Positions 39,037 through 48,759 of a DNA stretch of 64,000 nt are shown in pieces (within the stretch, counting starts at the first letter, position 1; every line of letters starts with the position of its first letter). Below the pieces are notes generated by a model. That model made no database searches, was not told the origin of the DNA, and saw only the letters and a program-made list of their open reading frames with translations. The DNA is from Leifsonia sp. ZF2019. GTDB taxonomy: Bacteria; Actinomycetota; Actinomycetes; Actinomycetales; Microbacteriaceae. The DNA is taken from contig NZ_CP065037.1 in NCBI RefSeq assembly GCF_019924635.1, positions 2,108,001-2,172,000 of the forward strand. The letters run 5' to 3'. The translations under genes and the position numbers were made by a program.

Positions 39037-40227
39037 ATGTCTACCACTGCCACCCTAAGCCACGCGCCCCAGCTGACCATCGGTCCGCTGGCCCTCGACG
39101 TCCCCGTCGTGCTCGCGCCGATGGCCGGGATCACGAACACCGCCTTCCGTCGCCTCTGCCGCGAGTACGGAGCCGGTCTCTACGTGAGCGAGATGATCAC
39201 GTCCCGCGCGCTCGTCGAGCGCACCCCGGAATCGCTGCGCCTCATCACCCACCACGAGTCGGAGACCCCGCGATCCATCCAGCTCTACGGCGTGGATCCG
39301 AAGACCGTCCGTGAAGCGGTCACCATGCTCGTCGCGGAAGACCGTGCCGATCACATCGACCTGAACTTCGGCTGCCCGGTTCCCAAAGTCACCCGCAAAG
39401 GGGGCGGCGCTGCGCTGCCGTGGAAGCTGGGGCTGTTTCGCGAGATCGTCGAGGGTGCGGTGAAGGCCGCCGGCGACATCCCGCTCACCGTCAAGATGCG
39501 CAAGGGCATCGACAGCGACCACCTGACGTATCTCGAGGCGGGGCGGGCGGCGGAGGGTGCCGGCGTCGCGTCGATCGCGCTGCACGCCCGCACGGCTGCG
39601 GAGTTCTACTCGGGCCATGCCGACTGGTCGGCCATCGCGACGCTCAAGCAGACCATCACGTCGACTCCGGTGCTCGGCAACGGCGACATCTGGGCGGCCG
39701 CCGACGCCATCCGCATGGTCGACGAGACCGGCTGCGACGGCGTCGTGGTCGGTCGGGGCTGTCTGGGCCGCCCCTGGCTGTTCGGCGACCTCGCGGCCGC
39801 CTTCCACGCGAAGGCAGGACGGATCTCGGCCGCTGAGGCCGAGCGGGCGCTCGCGCACCCGACGCTGGGCGAGGTGGCCGCGGCGTTCCGGCGGCACGCC
39901 GAGCTGCTCGTCGAGTTCTTCGACAGCGAGGAGCGCGGCTGCCGCGACATCCGCAAGCACGTGGCGTGGTACTTCAAGGGGTACCCGGTGGGAGGCGACC
40001 TGCGCGCGAGCCTCGCCACCGTCGACACGCTCGCGCACCTGGACGACCTGCTCGCGACCCTCGACGGCGAACAGGAATACCCGGGCGAGGCGGCGGAGGG
40101 CCAGCGCGGCCGCGCCGGATCGCCCAAACGTCCGGCCCTGCCGGAGCGCTGGCTCGAGAGCCGCGAGGTGGACGGCGCCCAGCGCGCGGAGGTCGCCGAG
40201 GCGGAGGTGCACAACAGTGGTGGATAG
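39037..40227 (+). CDS. dusB: tRNA-dihydrouridine synthase
   Basis: A 396-residue flavoenzyme that reduces uridine in the tRNA D-loop using NADPH. The FMN barrel starts PVVLAPMAGITNTAFRRLC. NFGCPVPKVTRKGGGAAL contains the catalytic Cys near residue 110, and GNGDIW and VVGRGCLGRPWLF bind FMN. A C-terminal helical tRNA-binding domain extends from about 270, with an acidic/Arg-rich tail. GAGAAT at 39023-39028, 8 nt before the ATG, may be the -10 box of a nearly leaderless mRNA. It overlaps the dgt start by 11 bp. Confidence 0.95.
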   Translation: MSTTATLSHAPQLTIGPLALDVPVVLAPMAGITNTAFRRLCREYGAGLYVSEMITSRALVERTPESLRLITHHESETPRSIQLYGVDPKTVREAVTMLVAEDRADHIDLNFGCPVPKVTRKGGGAALPWKLGLFREIVEGAVKAAGDIPLTVKMRKGIDSDHLTYLEAGRAAEGAGVASIALHARTAAEFYSGHADWSAIATLKQTITSTPVLGNGDIWAAADAIRMVDETGCDGVVVGRGCLGRPWLFGDLAAAFHAKAGRISAAEAERALAHPTLGEVAAAFRRHAELLVEFFDSEERGCRDIRKHVAWYFKGYPVGGDLRASLATVDTLAHLDDLLATLDGEQEYPGEAAEGQRGRAGSPKRPALPERWLESREVDGAQRAEVAEAEVHNSGG

Positions 40228-41509
40228 CGTGATCACGTCGGCGCCACACGGGGGAGCCCCGGCGGACGAGCTGGGCTACACCGACCGCGACCGCGACCGA
40301 TGGCTGCCCGAGCACCACTCGAATCGCCGCAGCGACTTCGCCCGTGACCGCGCCCGCCTCCTGCACTCCAGCGCGCTGCGACGGCTCGCGGCGAAGACCC
40401 AGGTGCTGAGCCCGACCGCCGGCCTCGACTTCGCCCGCAACCGGCTGACGCACTCCCTGGAGGTGGCGCAGGTTGGCCGCGAGTTGGCGGCCAGTCTCGG
40501 TCTCGACCCCGATGTCGTCGACACGGCCTGTCTCGCCCACGACATCGGCCACCCGCCCTTCGGCCACAATGGCGAGCGTGCGCTGAGCGCATGGTCGGCG
40601 GATATCGGCGGCTTCGAGGGAAACGCCCAGACCCTCCGCCTGCTGTCGCGCCTCGAGCCGAAGGTGTTCGGGCGCGACGGACGGCCGTACGGGCTCAACC
40701 TCACGCGCGCGAGCCTCGACGCCAGCTGCAAGTACCCGTGGCCGTCGACCTCGTCGGTGGCGGATCCGAGCGGGCGCGCGAAATTCGGCTTCTACGCCGA
40801 CGACGAGCCGGTCTTCGCCTGGCTGCGGGAGGGGGCTCCCGAACGGCAGCAGTGCATCGAAGCGCAGGTGATGGACCTCTCCGACGACATCGCGTACTCC
40901 GTCCACGACTTCGAGGACGCGATCGTCAACGGCTACATCGACGTCGCCGCCCTCGGCAGCCGCGTCGATCACGACGACCTGGTCACCTCGATGCACGAGT
41001 GGGTGGGAGGCGAGATCGGACACGACGACCTCATCGCCGCGTTCGACCGGCTCGACGGCCTCGACATCTGGCTGGAGAGCTGGGACGGGAGCCGGCGCGC
41101 GCAGGCCCACCTCAAGAACCTGACCAGCCAGCTCATCGGCCGGTTCGCCCACGCGGCGGTCCACGCGACCAAGGCGGCCTCCGGCAGCACCGGGCTCATC
41201 CGCTTCGGCGCCGACGTCGTCGTCCCCGACGAGATCCGAGCGGAGATCGCGGTGCTGAAGGGGATCGTCGCGACCTTCGTGATGTCCCGCAACACCCGGC
41301 AGCCCATCTACGCGCAGCAGCGCGAGATCCTCACCTCGCTCGCCGACACGCTGTACGAGCGCGGCCCGGCGGCTCTCGACCCGGGATTCGCGGAGGACTG
41401 GAGGCTTGCGGGCGGCGACGCGGAGCGCAAGCGCGTGATCGTCGATCAGGTCGCCAGCCTGACCGACCAGTCGGCGCTCAGCTGGTTCGAACGACTCGTT
41501 CAGCACTGA
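40217..41509 (+). CDS. dgt: Deoxyguanosinetriphosphate triphosphohydrolase family protein
   Basis: A 430-residue HD-domain enzyme that removes triphosphate from dNTPs. The metal site shows RLTHSLEVAQV (His) and CLAHDIGHPPFGHNGE (His-Asp), with the later Asp in MDLSDDIAYSVHD. The C-terminal helical part is normal for the family. GGAGG at 40203-40207 favours the GTG at 40217; GTG at 40220 follows immediately. Tight coupling to dusB and location before dnaG is the common actinobacterial order. Confidence 0.93.
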   Translation: MVDSVITSAPHGGAPADELGYTDRDRDRWLPEHHSNRRSDFARDRARLLHSSALRRLAAKTQVLSPTAGLDFARNRLTHSLEVAQVGRELAASLGLDPDVVDTACLAHDIGHPPFGHNGERALSAWSADIGGFEGNAQTLRLLSRLEPKVFGRDGRPYGLNLTRASLDASCKYPWPSTSSVADPSGRAKFGFYADDEPVFAWLREGAPERQQCIEAQVMDLSDDIAYSVHDFEDAIVNGYIDVAALGSRVDHDDLVTSMHEWVGGEIGHDDLIAAFDRLDGLDIWLESWDGSRRAQAHLKNLTSQLIGRFAHAAVHATKAASGSTGLIRFGADVVVPDEIRAEIAVLKGIVATFVMSRNTRQPIYAQQREILTSLADTLYERGPAALDPGFAEDWRLAGGDAERKRVIVDQVASLTDQSALSWFERLVQH

Positions 41510-41579
41510 CACGGCGCGCGGGCTTGAATACCCGCCGTACGTGCAGAATGCTGGAGGTCACGCCATCGGAAGGACACCC

Positions 41580-42713
41580 ATGAGCACGCCACAGCCCCCG
41601 TCGGACGACGACCGGACGGACGCGGCCGCGCCGGTGGAGCCGTCGACGGAGAGCCGCGCGACGGGCGAGGGTGCCCCCGCTGGGTCCGCGGACACTGCCG
41701 CCGACACGCCCGCGAAGAAGGTCCCGGCCCGCAAGCCCGCCGTTCGCAAGCCCGCGGCCCGCAAGACGAGCAAGAGCGCGGCCGGAACGTCGTCGACGCC
41801 GCGCAAGCGCGTGCCGAAGCCTCCCGCGCCCTCGCCGGTCGGCGAGGCGCCGGACATCATGGACGCCACCCTCGGGACCTCGACGCCGCTGGCGGGCGCG
41901 GACGTGGGGGGCACGGAGTCCGAGACGCCGGCCGCACCCGCCGAACCCACACTGCCCTCGGCGACCGAGATCTTCGCGTCGGTGAAGCCTGTCCGCGGTG
42001 CGACAGCGCGTACGCGGGAGAGCACGACCGCCGCGTCCTCCTCCACGCCGACGGCGGACCCTGCACAGCCGACCGGGACGACCGAGCCGGCCGCCTCGTC
42101 GGGGGCCTCAGCGGCGACCGAGGTCCTCACGCCCGCGGCGTCGGCCGAGCCGGCGTCGGTCCCTCCTGCGGCGTCCGTCGCACCGTCCCCATCCGCCGCG
42201 GCACCGGAGACCGGCGCACCGGGAGAGGACGCAGCACCGGCAGGGCACGCACGCGCGGCCGGACCCGCGGATCCCGGCGAGCCCGTCGACTCCGGCCTGC
42301 CCGCCCCGGACGGCGCGGATCAGCCCGACCCCGCCGACCCCACCGCGACCGACGCCCGCGGCCGTCGCAGCGTTGTCGAGCTCGCCGACCGCCTCGACGA
42401 TTCCCGGTTCTTCTCCGCGCTGTTCGACTTCACGTTCACGAGCTATGTGACGCGGCGGCTCGCCGGCCCGGTCTACGTGGTCGGCCTGGTGCTGATCGCG
42501 CTCGGCATCCTCGTCGGGTTCTCGCAGAGTCTGGCGATCGCGGTGTCGACACAGTCTCCGGCCGGCGCGTTCGCGTTCCTGCTCGGCGTGCTGGTGACGC
42601 TCGTGGCCGCGATCCTGGCGGTGCTGCTGCTGCGGGTCGGCATCGAGGTGTTCGTGGCGATCATCGAGATCGCGCAGAACACGCGCGGCCGGCGGCGCCC
42701 TCCGCGCGACTGA
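41580..42713 (+). CDS. DUF4282 membrane protein with histone-like low-complexity tail
   Basis: A 377-residue protein. Residues ~45-80 form a Lys/Arg/Ala/Pro stretch (PARKPAVRKPAARK) like histone H1 or HU tails. Residues ~80-270 are Ala/Pro/Thr-rich and acidic. The last ~100 residues form the DUF4282 domain with two transmembrane helices, VYVVGLVLIALGILVG and FAFLLGVLVTLVAAILAVLLL. Function is unknown. The ATG at 41580 is preceded by GGAAGG at 41567-41572. It stands alone between dgt and dnaG. Confidence 0.85.
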   Translation: MSTPQPPSDDDRTDAAAPVEPSTESRATGEGAPAGSADTAADTPAKKVPARKPAVRKPAARKTSKSAAGTSSTPRKRVPKPPAPSPVGEAPDIMDATLGTSTPLAGADVGGTESETPAAPAEPTLPSATEIFASVKPVRGATARTRESTTAASSSTPTADPAQPTGTTEPAASSGASAATEVLTPAASAEPASVPPAASVAPSPSAAAPETGAPGEDAAPAGHARAAGPADPGEPVDSGLPAPDGADQPDPADPTATDARGRRSVVELADRLDDSRFFSALFDFTFTSYVTRRLAGPVYVVGLVLIALGILVGFSQSLAIAVSTQSPAGAFAFLLGVLVTLVAAILAVLLLRVGIEVFVAIIEIAQNTRGRRRPPRD

Positions 42714-42751
42714 GCGCACCGGTCCGCGACCCGCTCGTCGGTGCGGCTCAC

Positions 42752-42763
42752 TAGAATCGAAGC
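42752..42763 (+). promoter_or_regulatory. -10 box of leaderless dnaG transcript
   Basis: TAGAAT at 42752-42757 is followed by 6 nt and the ATG of dnaG, with no ribosome binding site. Confidence 0.55.
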
Positions 42764-44656
42764 ATGGCAGGCCGGATTCGACAGAGCGACATCGATGAGG
42801 TCAAGTCCCGAACCAACATCGCCGACATCATCGGCGACTACGTCAGCCTCAAGACCGGCGGTGTCGGAGCCCTCAAGGGCCTCTGCCCGTTCCACGACGA
42901 GAAGAGCCCCAGCTTCTACGTGCGCCCCGGTGTCGGTCGCTACCACTGCTTCGGCTGCGGCGAAGGCGGCGATGTCTACGAGTTCCTGCTCAAGATGGAC
43001 CACGTCTCGTTCACCGATGCCGTCGAGCGTCTCGCAGGCCGCATCGGCTACCAGCTGCACTACGAGGAAGGCGGCGGCCCGACCGAGGGTTCGGGCGCCA
43101 ACCGCGCCCGCCTGCTCGCCGCCAACAGTGCCGCGGAGGAGTTCTTCCGCGACCGCCTGACGGCACCGGACGCCGAACCCGGTCGCCGGTTCCTCGGGGA
43201 GCGGGGGTTCGGCGCCGAGGCCGCCGCGCAGTTCGGCGTCGGGTTTGCGCCGAAGAGCTGGGACGAGCTCACCACCCACCTGCGTGGGAAGGGGTTCACG
43301 CAGGACGAGCTGGTGGCGGCGGGTCTCGTCTCCCAGGGCGACCGCGGCGTGTACGACCGCTTCCGCGGGCGGCTGGTGTGGCCGATCCGGGATGTGACGG
43401 GTCAGACGATCGGCTTCGGCGCGCGGCGGCTGCTCGACGACGACAAGGGACCCAAGTACCTCAACACCCCGGAGACCGCCGTCTACAAGAAAGCTCAGGT
43501 GCTCTACGGCCTCGACCTCGCGAAGCGCGACATCTCGCGCAACGACCAGGTCGTCGTCGTGGAGGGGTACACCGACGTGATGGCGTGCCACCTCGCGGGG
43601 ATCACCACGGCGGTCGCGACCTGTGGGACATCGTTCGGCGTCGACCACATCAAGGTGATCCGGCGGGTGATGGGGGACGACACGAGCCAGGGCTCGGTGA
43701 TCTTCACGTTCGACCCCGACGCCGCCGGTCAGAAGGCCGCCGCGCGCGCTTTCGGCGAGGAGCAGCGGTTCTCGGCGCAGACGTACGTGGCGGTCGGTCC
43801 GGACGGACTCGACCCGTGCGATCTGCGCCTGGCGAGAGGCGATGACGCCGTCCGCCGCATGATCGACGCCAAGAAGCCGATGTTCGAGTTCATGATCCGC
43901 CAGGTCGTGGAGCGGTTCGACCTCGACAGCGTGGAGGGACGTGCGGGTGCTCTGCGCGCCGGCGCCCCGATCGTGGCGACGATCCGCGATCCCGCCTCGC
44001 AGAACGGCTACACGCGCGAGCTCGCCCGCCTCTCCGGCGCCGACCTGCAGGATGCCCTGCGTGCGGTCCGCTCCGCACAGCACGGCTCACGCGGCTCCCG
44101 CAGCGACGACGGGCGCGGCGGACCCTCCGGTCGGTCCGCCGACGGCGGCCGGTCCGAAGGCCCGGCCACCGAGGGGGCGGTCGCGCCCATCCGAGCCGCG
44201 GACCTCACCGATCCGACGCAGCGGACCGAGCGCGAATGCCTGATGGTGCTCCTCCAGCTGCCCGAGGAGGTCGGCGCCGAGCGGGCGGCCCGCGCCGTGC
44301 AGGTCCCGTTCCAGAACCCGACCCACGCGGTGGTCCGCGACGCCATCGCCACCCAGCTGGCCACGATGACGGCGCCCGGTTGGGTGGACCGGGTGCTCGC
44401 CGAGGTCCCCGCGGCGTACGCGCCCACCGTCAACGGTCTCGCGGTCGCGACGCTGCCGCAGGCGGCCGGGGGAGACGCCGGACGCTACGCCCGCTCCATC
44501 CTCGACGGCCTGATCGACCGTGACCTCCTGCGTGAGAAGGCGGAGCTCACGTCGAGGCTCGCCCGCACCGACGCGCAGGAGGCCGAGCTGCGCCGGTCGC
44601 TGCAGCTCGCCCTCAGCTCGATCGACCAGGAGCGGATGCGCCTCCGGGCCGAGTAG
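42764..44656 (+). CDS. dnaG: DNA primase
   Basis: A 630-residue enzyme making RNA primers for replication. The N-terminal zinc finger has Cys41, His44, Cys62 and Cys65 (CPFHDEK and HCFGCG). The RNA polymerase core contains the basic block RFRGRLVWPIRD and GFGARRL. The TOPRIM domain has VVVEGYTDVMA and TFDPDAAG. The C-terminal helicase-binding domain starts near residue 500 after a Ser/Gly/Arg linker. The length is normal for Actinobacteria. Confidence 0.97.
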   Translation: MAGRIRQSDIDEVKSRTNIADIIGDYVSLKTGGVGALKGLCPFHDEKSPSFYVRPGVGRYHCFGCGEGGDVYEFLLKMDHVSFTDAVERLAGRIGYQLHYEEGGGPTEGSGANRARLLAANSAAEEFFRDRLTAPDAEPGRRFLGERGFGAEAAAQFGVGFAPKSWDELTTHLRGKGFTQDELVAAGLVSQGDRGVYDRFRGRLVWPIRDVTGQTIGFGARRLLDDDKGPKYLNTPETAVYKKAQVLYGLDLAKRDISRNDQVVVVEGYTDVMACHLAGITTAVATCGTSFGVDHIKVIRRVMGDDTSQGSVIFTFDPDAAGQKAAARAFGEEQRFSAQTYVAVGPDGLDPCDLRLARGDDAVRRMIDAKKPMFEFMIRQVVERFDLDSVEGRAGALRAGAPIVATIRDPASQNGYTRELARLSGADLQDALRAVRSAQHGSRGSRSDDGRGGPSGRSADGGRSEGPATEGAVAPIRAADLTDPTQRTERECLMVLLQLPEEVGAERAARAVQVPFQNPTHAVVRDAIATQLATMTAPGWVDRVLAEVPAAYAPTVNGLAVATLPQAAGGDAGRYARSILDGLIDRDLLREKAELTSRLARTDAQEAELRRSLQLALSSIDQERMRLRAE

Positions 44657-44666
44657 CGCATCCCCG

Positions 44667-44712
44667 ACCGCCTGGATGGATTTCGTCCCCGCATGCGCGG
44701 ATGAGCGGCGGT
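44667..44712 (+). terminator. Possible terminator after dnaG
   Basis: ACCGCC (44667-44672) pairs with GGCGGT (44707-44712) around a loop that contains a smaller CCGC/GCGG hairpin, followed by TTGTTG. It is a weak terminator candidate 10 bp after dnaG. Confidence 0.35.
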
Positions 44713-44865
44713 TTGTTGCGTGCACGTAAAGAATTCGACGCGTTCCGCCTTCTGATGCGGTCGGCACGACGGATCCGTGCTAGGAAATGGGTACGCGATT
44801 CGGCATCGGGGCTCTCGTGTGCCTCGCCGTGTCGGCTATCCCACACCAGGAAGAGGTATTCGGAT

Positions 44866-46494
44866 ATGACATCCGCACACATCCGCGGTCGGCGCGTCCT
44901 CGCCGTCTCCGCCGCTTTCGCGGCGACCGCGCTCGTGCTCGTCGGCTGCTCCGGGAGCAACAGCAGCTCCGGCGGCGGCGGCACGTTGACCATCGGAACG
45001 ACCGACAAGATCACGTCGATCGACCCGGCCGGCTCGTACGACAACGGCTCGTTCGCCGTCATGAACCAGGTCTACCCGTTCCTCCTGAACACCCCGTACG
45101 GCAGCCCCGACGTCAAGCCGGACATCGCCACGAGCGCCGACTTCACATCGCCGAACGAATACACCGTGAAGCTCAAGAAGGGCCTCAAGTTCGCCAACGG
45201 GCACGACCTCACCTCGTCGGACGTGAAGTTCACCTTCGAGCGCCAGCTGAAGATCAACGACCCCAACGGTCCGGCCTCGCTGCTCGCGAACCTCGACAGC
45301 GTCTCCACTCCGGACGACACGACGGTCGTCTTCAAGCTGAAGGTCGCCAACGATCAGACCTTCCCGCAGGTGCTCTCGAGCCCGGCCGGCCCGATCGTGG
45401 ACGAGCAGGTCTTCTCGGCCGACAAGGTCACGCCGGACGCGGACATCGTCAAGGGCCACGCCTTCGCCGGCCAGTACGACATCACCAGCTATGACTTCAA
45501 CAACCTGATCGCGTACAAGGCGAACCCCAACTACGAAGGCCTGCTCGGCAAGCCGGCGACGGAGAAGGTCAACGTCAAGTACTACGCCGACTCGTCCAAT
45601 CTGAAGCTCGACATCCAGAAGAACTCGATCGACGTCGCGTTCCGCAGCCTGTCGGCCACCGACATCGAGAGCCTCGGCAGCGACAAGAACGTCAAGGTCG
45701 TGAAGGGCCCGGGCGGCGAGATCCGCTACATCGTGTTCAACTTCAACACGCAGCCGTACGGCGCGACCACGCCGGAGGCCGACGCGGCCAAGGCGCTGGC
45801 CGTCCGCCAGGCGGCGGCCGACCTCGTCGACCGCTCCGCGATCGCGAAGCAGGTCTACAAGGACACCTACACCCCGCTCTACTCGTTCGTGCCCGAGGGG
45901 CTGACCGGTGCCACCACGGTGCTGAAGGACCTCTACGGCGACGGCAACGGCGGCCCGAGCCTCGAGAAGGCGAAGCAGACCCTGGAGGCCGCCGGGGTCA
46001 CCACTCCGGTCGCGCTGAGCCTGCAGTACAACCCCGACCACTACGGCCCGTCCTCCGGCGACGAGTACGCGCTGGTCAAGGAGCAGCTCGAGAAGGGCGG
46101 CCTGTTCACGGTCAACCTGCAGTCGACCGAGTGGGTGCAGTACTCCAAGGACCGCACCGCCGACGTCTACCCGGCGTACCAGCTCGGCTGGTTCCCGGAC
46201 TACTCCGACGCCGACAACTACCTGTCGCCGTTCTTCATCAAGGACAACTTCCTGGCGAACCACTACGACAACCCCCAGGTCCAGTCCCTGATCGAGCAGC
46301 AGCTCGGCACCACCGACAAGGACGCCCGCACCAAGCTGATCGAGGAGATCCAGGCCAAGGTGGGCGCCGACCTCAGCACGCTGCCGCTGCTGCAGGGTGC
46401 GCAGGTCGCCGTGGTCGGCAAGACGGTGACGGGCGCCGACAAGACGCTCGACCCGTCGTTCAAGTTCCGCTACGCGGCCCTCGCCAAGGGCTGA
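44866..46494 (+). CDS. ABC transporter substrate-binding lipoprotein, peptide/nickel family 5
   Basis: A 542-residue extracytoplasmic receptor. The signal peptide ends in the lipobox LVGC (Cys at about residue 28), giving a membrane-anchored lipoprotein. The family-5 domain follows: GTLTIGTTDKITSIDPAGS at the N-lobe, YTVKLKKGLKFANG, and a C-lobe with WFPDYSDADNYLSPF. It delivers ligand, probably oligopeptides, to the two permeases downstream. AGGAAGAGG at 44849-44857 is the ribosome binding site. It is the first gene of a six-gene transcription unit (44866-52362). Confidence 0.93.
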   Translation: MTSAHIRGRRVLAVSAAFAATALVLVGCSGSNSSSGGGGTLTIGTTDKITSIDPAGSYDNGSFAVMNQVYPFLLNTPYGSPDVKPDIATSADFTSPNEYTVKLKKGLKFANGHDLTSSDVKFTFERQLKINDPNGPASLLANLDSVSTPDDTTVVFKLKVANDQTFPQVLSSPAGPIVDEQVFSADKVTPDADIVKGHAFAGQYDITSYDFNNLIAYKANPNYEGLLGKPATEKVNVKYYADSSNLKLDIQKNSIDVAFRSLSATDIESLGSDKNVKVVKGPGGEIRYIVFNFNTQPYGATTPEADAAKALAVRQAAADLVDRSAIAKQVYKDTYTPLYSFVPEGLTGATTVLKDLYGDGNGGPSLEKAKQTLEAAGVTTPVALSLQYNPDHYGPSSGDEYALVKEQLEKGGLFTVNLQSTEWVQYSKDRTADVYPAYQLGWFPDYSDADNYLSPFFIKDNFLANHYDNPQVQSLIEQQLGTTDKDARTKLIEEIQAKVGADLSTLPLLQGAQVAVVGKTVTGADKTLDPSFKFRYAALAKG

Positions 46495-46570
46495 GCCGCA
46501 CAGCCGGCAACCGGGGGCGGTCCGTCGCGTGCGGGCCGCCCCCTCCCACGAACCACCACGATTGGCTTCC

Positions 46571-47668
46571 ATGACCGCGACAGTCAGCACTCCGGCGCCC
46601 GGAGCGGCCCCCGGCCCCGTACGCACGACGGCGAAGCGACGATCGGGGGGCGGCCTCGGCCGGTACCTGATCATCCGCGCGCTGCTCATCATCCCCACGA
46701 TCTTCATCCTCGTCACCGTCGTCTTCTTCTTGATGCGCTCGACGGGCGACCCGATCACGGCCGCGCTCGGCGGCAAGCTGCCGCCCGCCCAGCTGCAGGC
46801 GCGCATCCACGAGGCGGGATACGACCGGCCGCTCATCGTCCAGTACTTCGACTACCTGGGCATGATCCTGCGCGGAGACTTCGGCACGACGTTCACGGAC
46901 AACCAGCCCGTGACGCAGGTGCTCATCACCTACGGCGCCGCGACCCTCGAGCTCGCGTTCTACGCGCTCATCGTCGCCTTCATCGTCGGCATCCCGCTCG
47001 GGATGGTCGCGGCCTACTTCCGCGACAAGGGGCAGGACGCGGTGCTGCGGGTCTTCGCGATCATCTGCTACGCCACGCCCGTCTTCTTCGCGGGAATGCT
47101 GCTGAAACTCGTCTTCGCCGTCTGGCTGAACTGGCTGCCGGTCGCGGGCCGTGCCTCCACCGGCTCGGAGATCGAGATGCAGACGCTCGACACCAAGACC
47201 GGCATCTACCTGATCGACTCGATCCAGACCGGGGACCCGGCTGTGGTGGGGGATGTGCTCTCGCACGCGATCCTCCCCGGCATCGCGCTCGGCCTCCTCA
47301 CCGCAGGGGTCTTCCTCCGGCTCGTGCGCACCAATGTGATCGGGACGCTGTCGACCGATTATGTGGACGCGGCGCGGTCGCGCGGCGTCCGCGAGAGCAG
47401 GCTCGTCCGCAAGCACGCCTACCGTCCGGCGCTCATCCCGATCATCACCGTCATCGGCCTGCAGATCGCTCTGCTGCTGGGCGGTGCGATCCTCACCGAG
47501 AAGACGTTCGAGTGGAAGGGACTGGGCTTCCAGCTGTTCCACTACCTCTCGGCACGCGACTTCGTCGCCGTGCAGGGGCTCGTCGCGCTCCTCGCGGTGA
47601 TCGTCGCGCTGACGAACTTCATCGTCGACGTGATCGCGGCGCTCATCGACCCGAGAGTGAGGTACTGA
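46571..47668 (+). CDS. Peptide ABC transporter permease (DppB-like)
   Basis: A 365-residue permease. The first helix (about 35-55) carries the RALLIIPTIFILVTVVFF pattern. Five more helices lie from about 125 to 355 with a cytoplasmic EAA-type loop (TDYVDAARSRGVRESRL) that docks the ATPase. A large extracytoplasmic loop between helices 1 and 2 is typical of DppB. ATG at 46571 gives a 25-residue basic tail. It pairs with the DppC-like permease 2 bp downstream. Confidence 0.92.
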   Translation: MTATVSTPAPGAAPGPVRTTAKRRSGGGLGRYLIIRALLIIPTIFILVTVVFFLMRSTGDPITAALGGKLPPAQLQARIHEAGYDRPLIVQYFDYLGMILRGDFGTTFTDNQPVTQVLITYGAATLELAFYALIVAFIVGIPLGMVAAYFRDKGQDAVLRVFAIICYATPVFFAGMLLKLVFAVWLNWLPVAGRASTGSEIEMQTLDTKTGIYLIDSIQTGDPAVVGDVLSHAILPGIALGLLTAGVFLRLVRTNVIGTLSTDYVDAARSRGVRESRLVRKHAYRPALIPIITVIGLQIALLLGGAILTEKTFEWKGLGFQLFHYLSARDFVAVQGLVALLAVIVALTNFIVDVIAALIDPRVRY

Positions 47669-47670
47669 CG

Positions 47671-48759
47671 ATGACGCAGCACATCGACACGTCGGCTCGG
47701 CCTCGACCAGCCGCCAGGCGCTCCCTCTGGTCCCGCCTTCCCGTCGTCCACCAGCTCCGGCAGAGCGTCGGGCTGCAGCGCGGGATGCTGATCGCGGGTC
47801 TCGCCATCACGGGCCTGTTCATCCTCATCGCGATCTTCGCGCCGATCGTCGCCCCGTACGGCTATTCGCAGCTGAGTGGTCCGGGCGGACAGTTCGGCTC
47901 GCAGCAGCCGCCGAGCGGCGCGCACATCTGGGGCACCACGGTCGGCGGGTACGACGTGTTCTCCCGCACGATCTGGGGTGCGCAGACGGCACTCCTGGTC
48001 ATCATCGTCGCGGTGGTCCTGTCGATCTTCGCCGGCGTCGTGCTGGGGCTCGTGTCCGGGTACTTCGGCGGCTGGCTCGACCGGGTGCTCGTCGTCATCT
48101 GCGATGCGATCTACGCGTTCCCGTCCCTGCTGCTCGCGATCATCGTCGCCATCGTCGTCAGCGGAGGGCAGTCGAGCCTCTGGGGCGGCATCCTCGCGGC
48201 GGCGATCTCGATCACCGTCGTGTTCATCCCGCAGTATTTCCGCGTGATCCGCGCCGAGGCCGTGCGCATCAAGGCGGAGGCGTACGTGGAGTCGGCGAAG
48301 GTGGTGGGGGCGAGCAACACCCGCATCATGTTCCGGCACGTGCTGCGCAACTCCACGCGAACTCTGCCGCTGATCTTCACGCTGAACTCCTCCGAGGCGA
48401 TCCTGACGCTGGCGGGGCTGGGATTCCTCGGCTTCGGCATCGAGCCGACCGCGGCGGCCGAGTGGGGCTACGACCTCAACAAGGCGCTCTCGGACGTGAC
48501 GAGCGGGATCTGGTGGACCGCGGTGTTCCCCGGTGCGGCGATCGTGCTGGTGGTGCTCGGCATCACCCTCGTCGGCGAGAGCCTCAACGACCTGGCCGAC
48601 CCGCGTCTGCGCGGGCGGCGCCGGGCCGCTGCGGCGTCGGGCCTGGTCGCGGAGACCTCGGTGATCCCCGGCGGCCCGCTCGAAGCGGGACCGGCGGGGT
48701 TGGATGGACTGGAGGGCGGCGAGTCCTTCGACGAGCACGGAATCGAGGTCAAGCCGTGA
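47671..48759 (+). CDS. Peptide ABC transporter permease (DppC-like)
   Basis: A 362-residue permease with an N-terminal helix (about 38-62), five further helices from about 100 to 305, and an EAA loop AEAYVESAKVVGASNTRIMF. GLGFLGFGIEPTAAAEWG is the DppC-family signature near the C-terminal helices. A charged C-terminal tail of ~45 residues follows DLADPRLRGRRR. It overlaps the ATPase gene by 4 bp. Confidence 0.92.
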   Translation: MTQHIDTSARPRPAARRSLWSRLPVVHQLRQSVGLQRGMLIAGLAITGLFILIAIFAPIVAPYGYSQLSGPGGQFGSQQPPSGAHIWGTTVGGYDVFSRTIWGAQTALLVIIVAVVLSIFAGVVLGLVSGYFGGWLDRVLVVICDAIYAFPSLLLAIIVAIVVSGGQSSLWGGILAAAISITVVFIPQYFRVIRAEAVRIKAEAYVESAKVVGASNTRIMFRHVLRNSTRTLPLIFTLNSSEAILTLAGLGFLGFGIEPTAAAEWGYDLNKALSDVTSGIWWTAVFPGAAIVLVVLGITLVGESLNDLADPRLRGRRRAAAASGLVAETSVIPGGPLEAGPAGLDGLEGGESFDEHGIEVKP

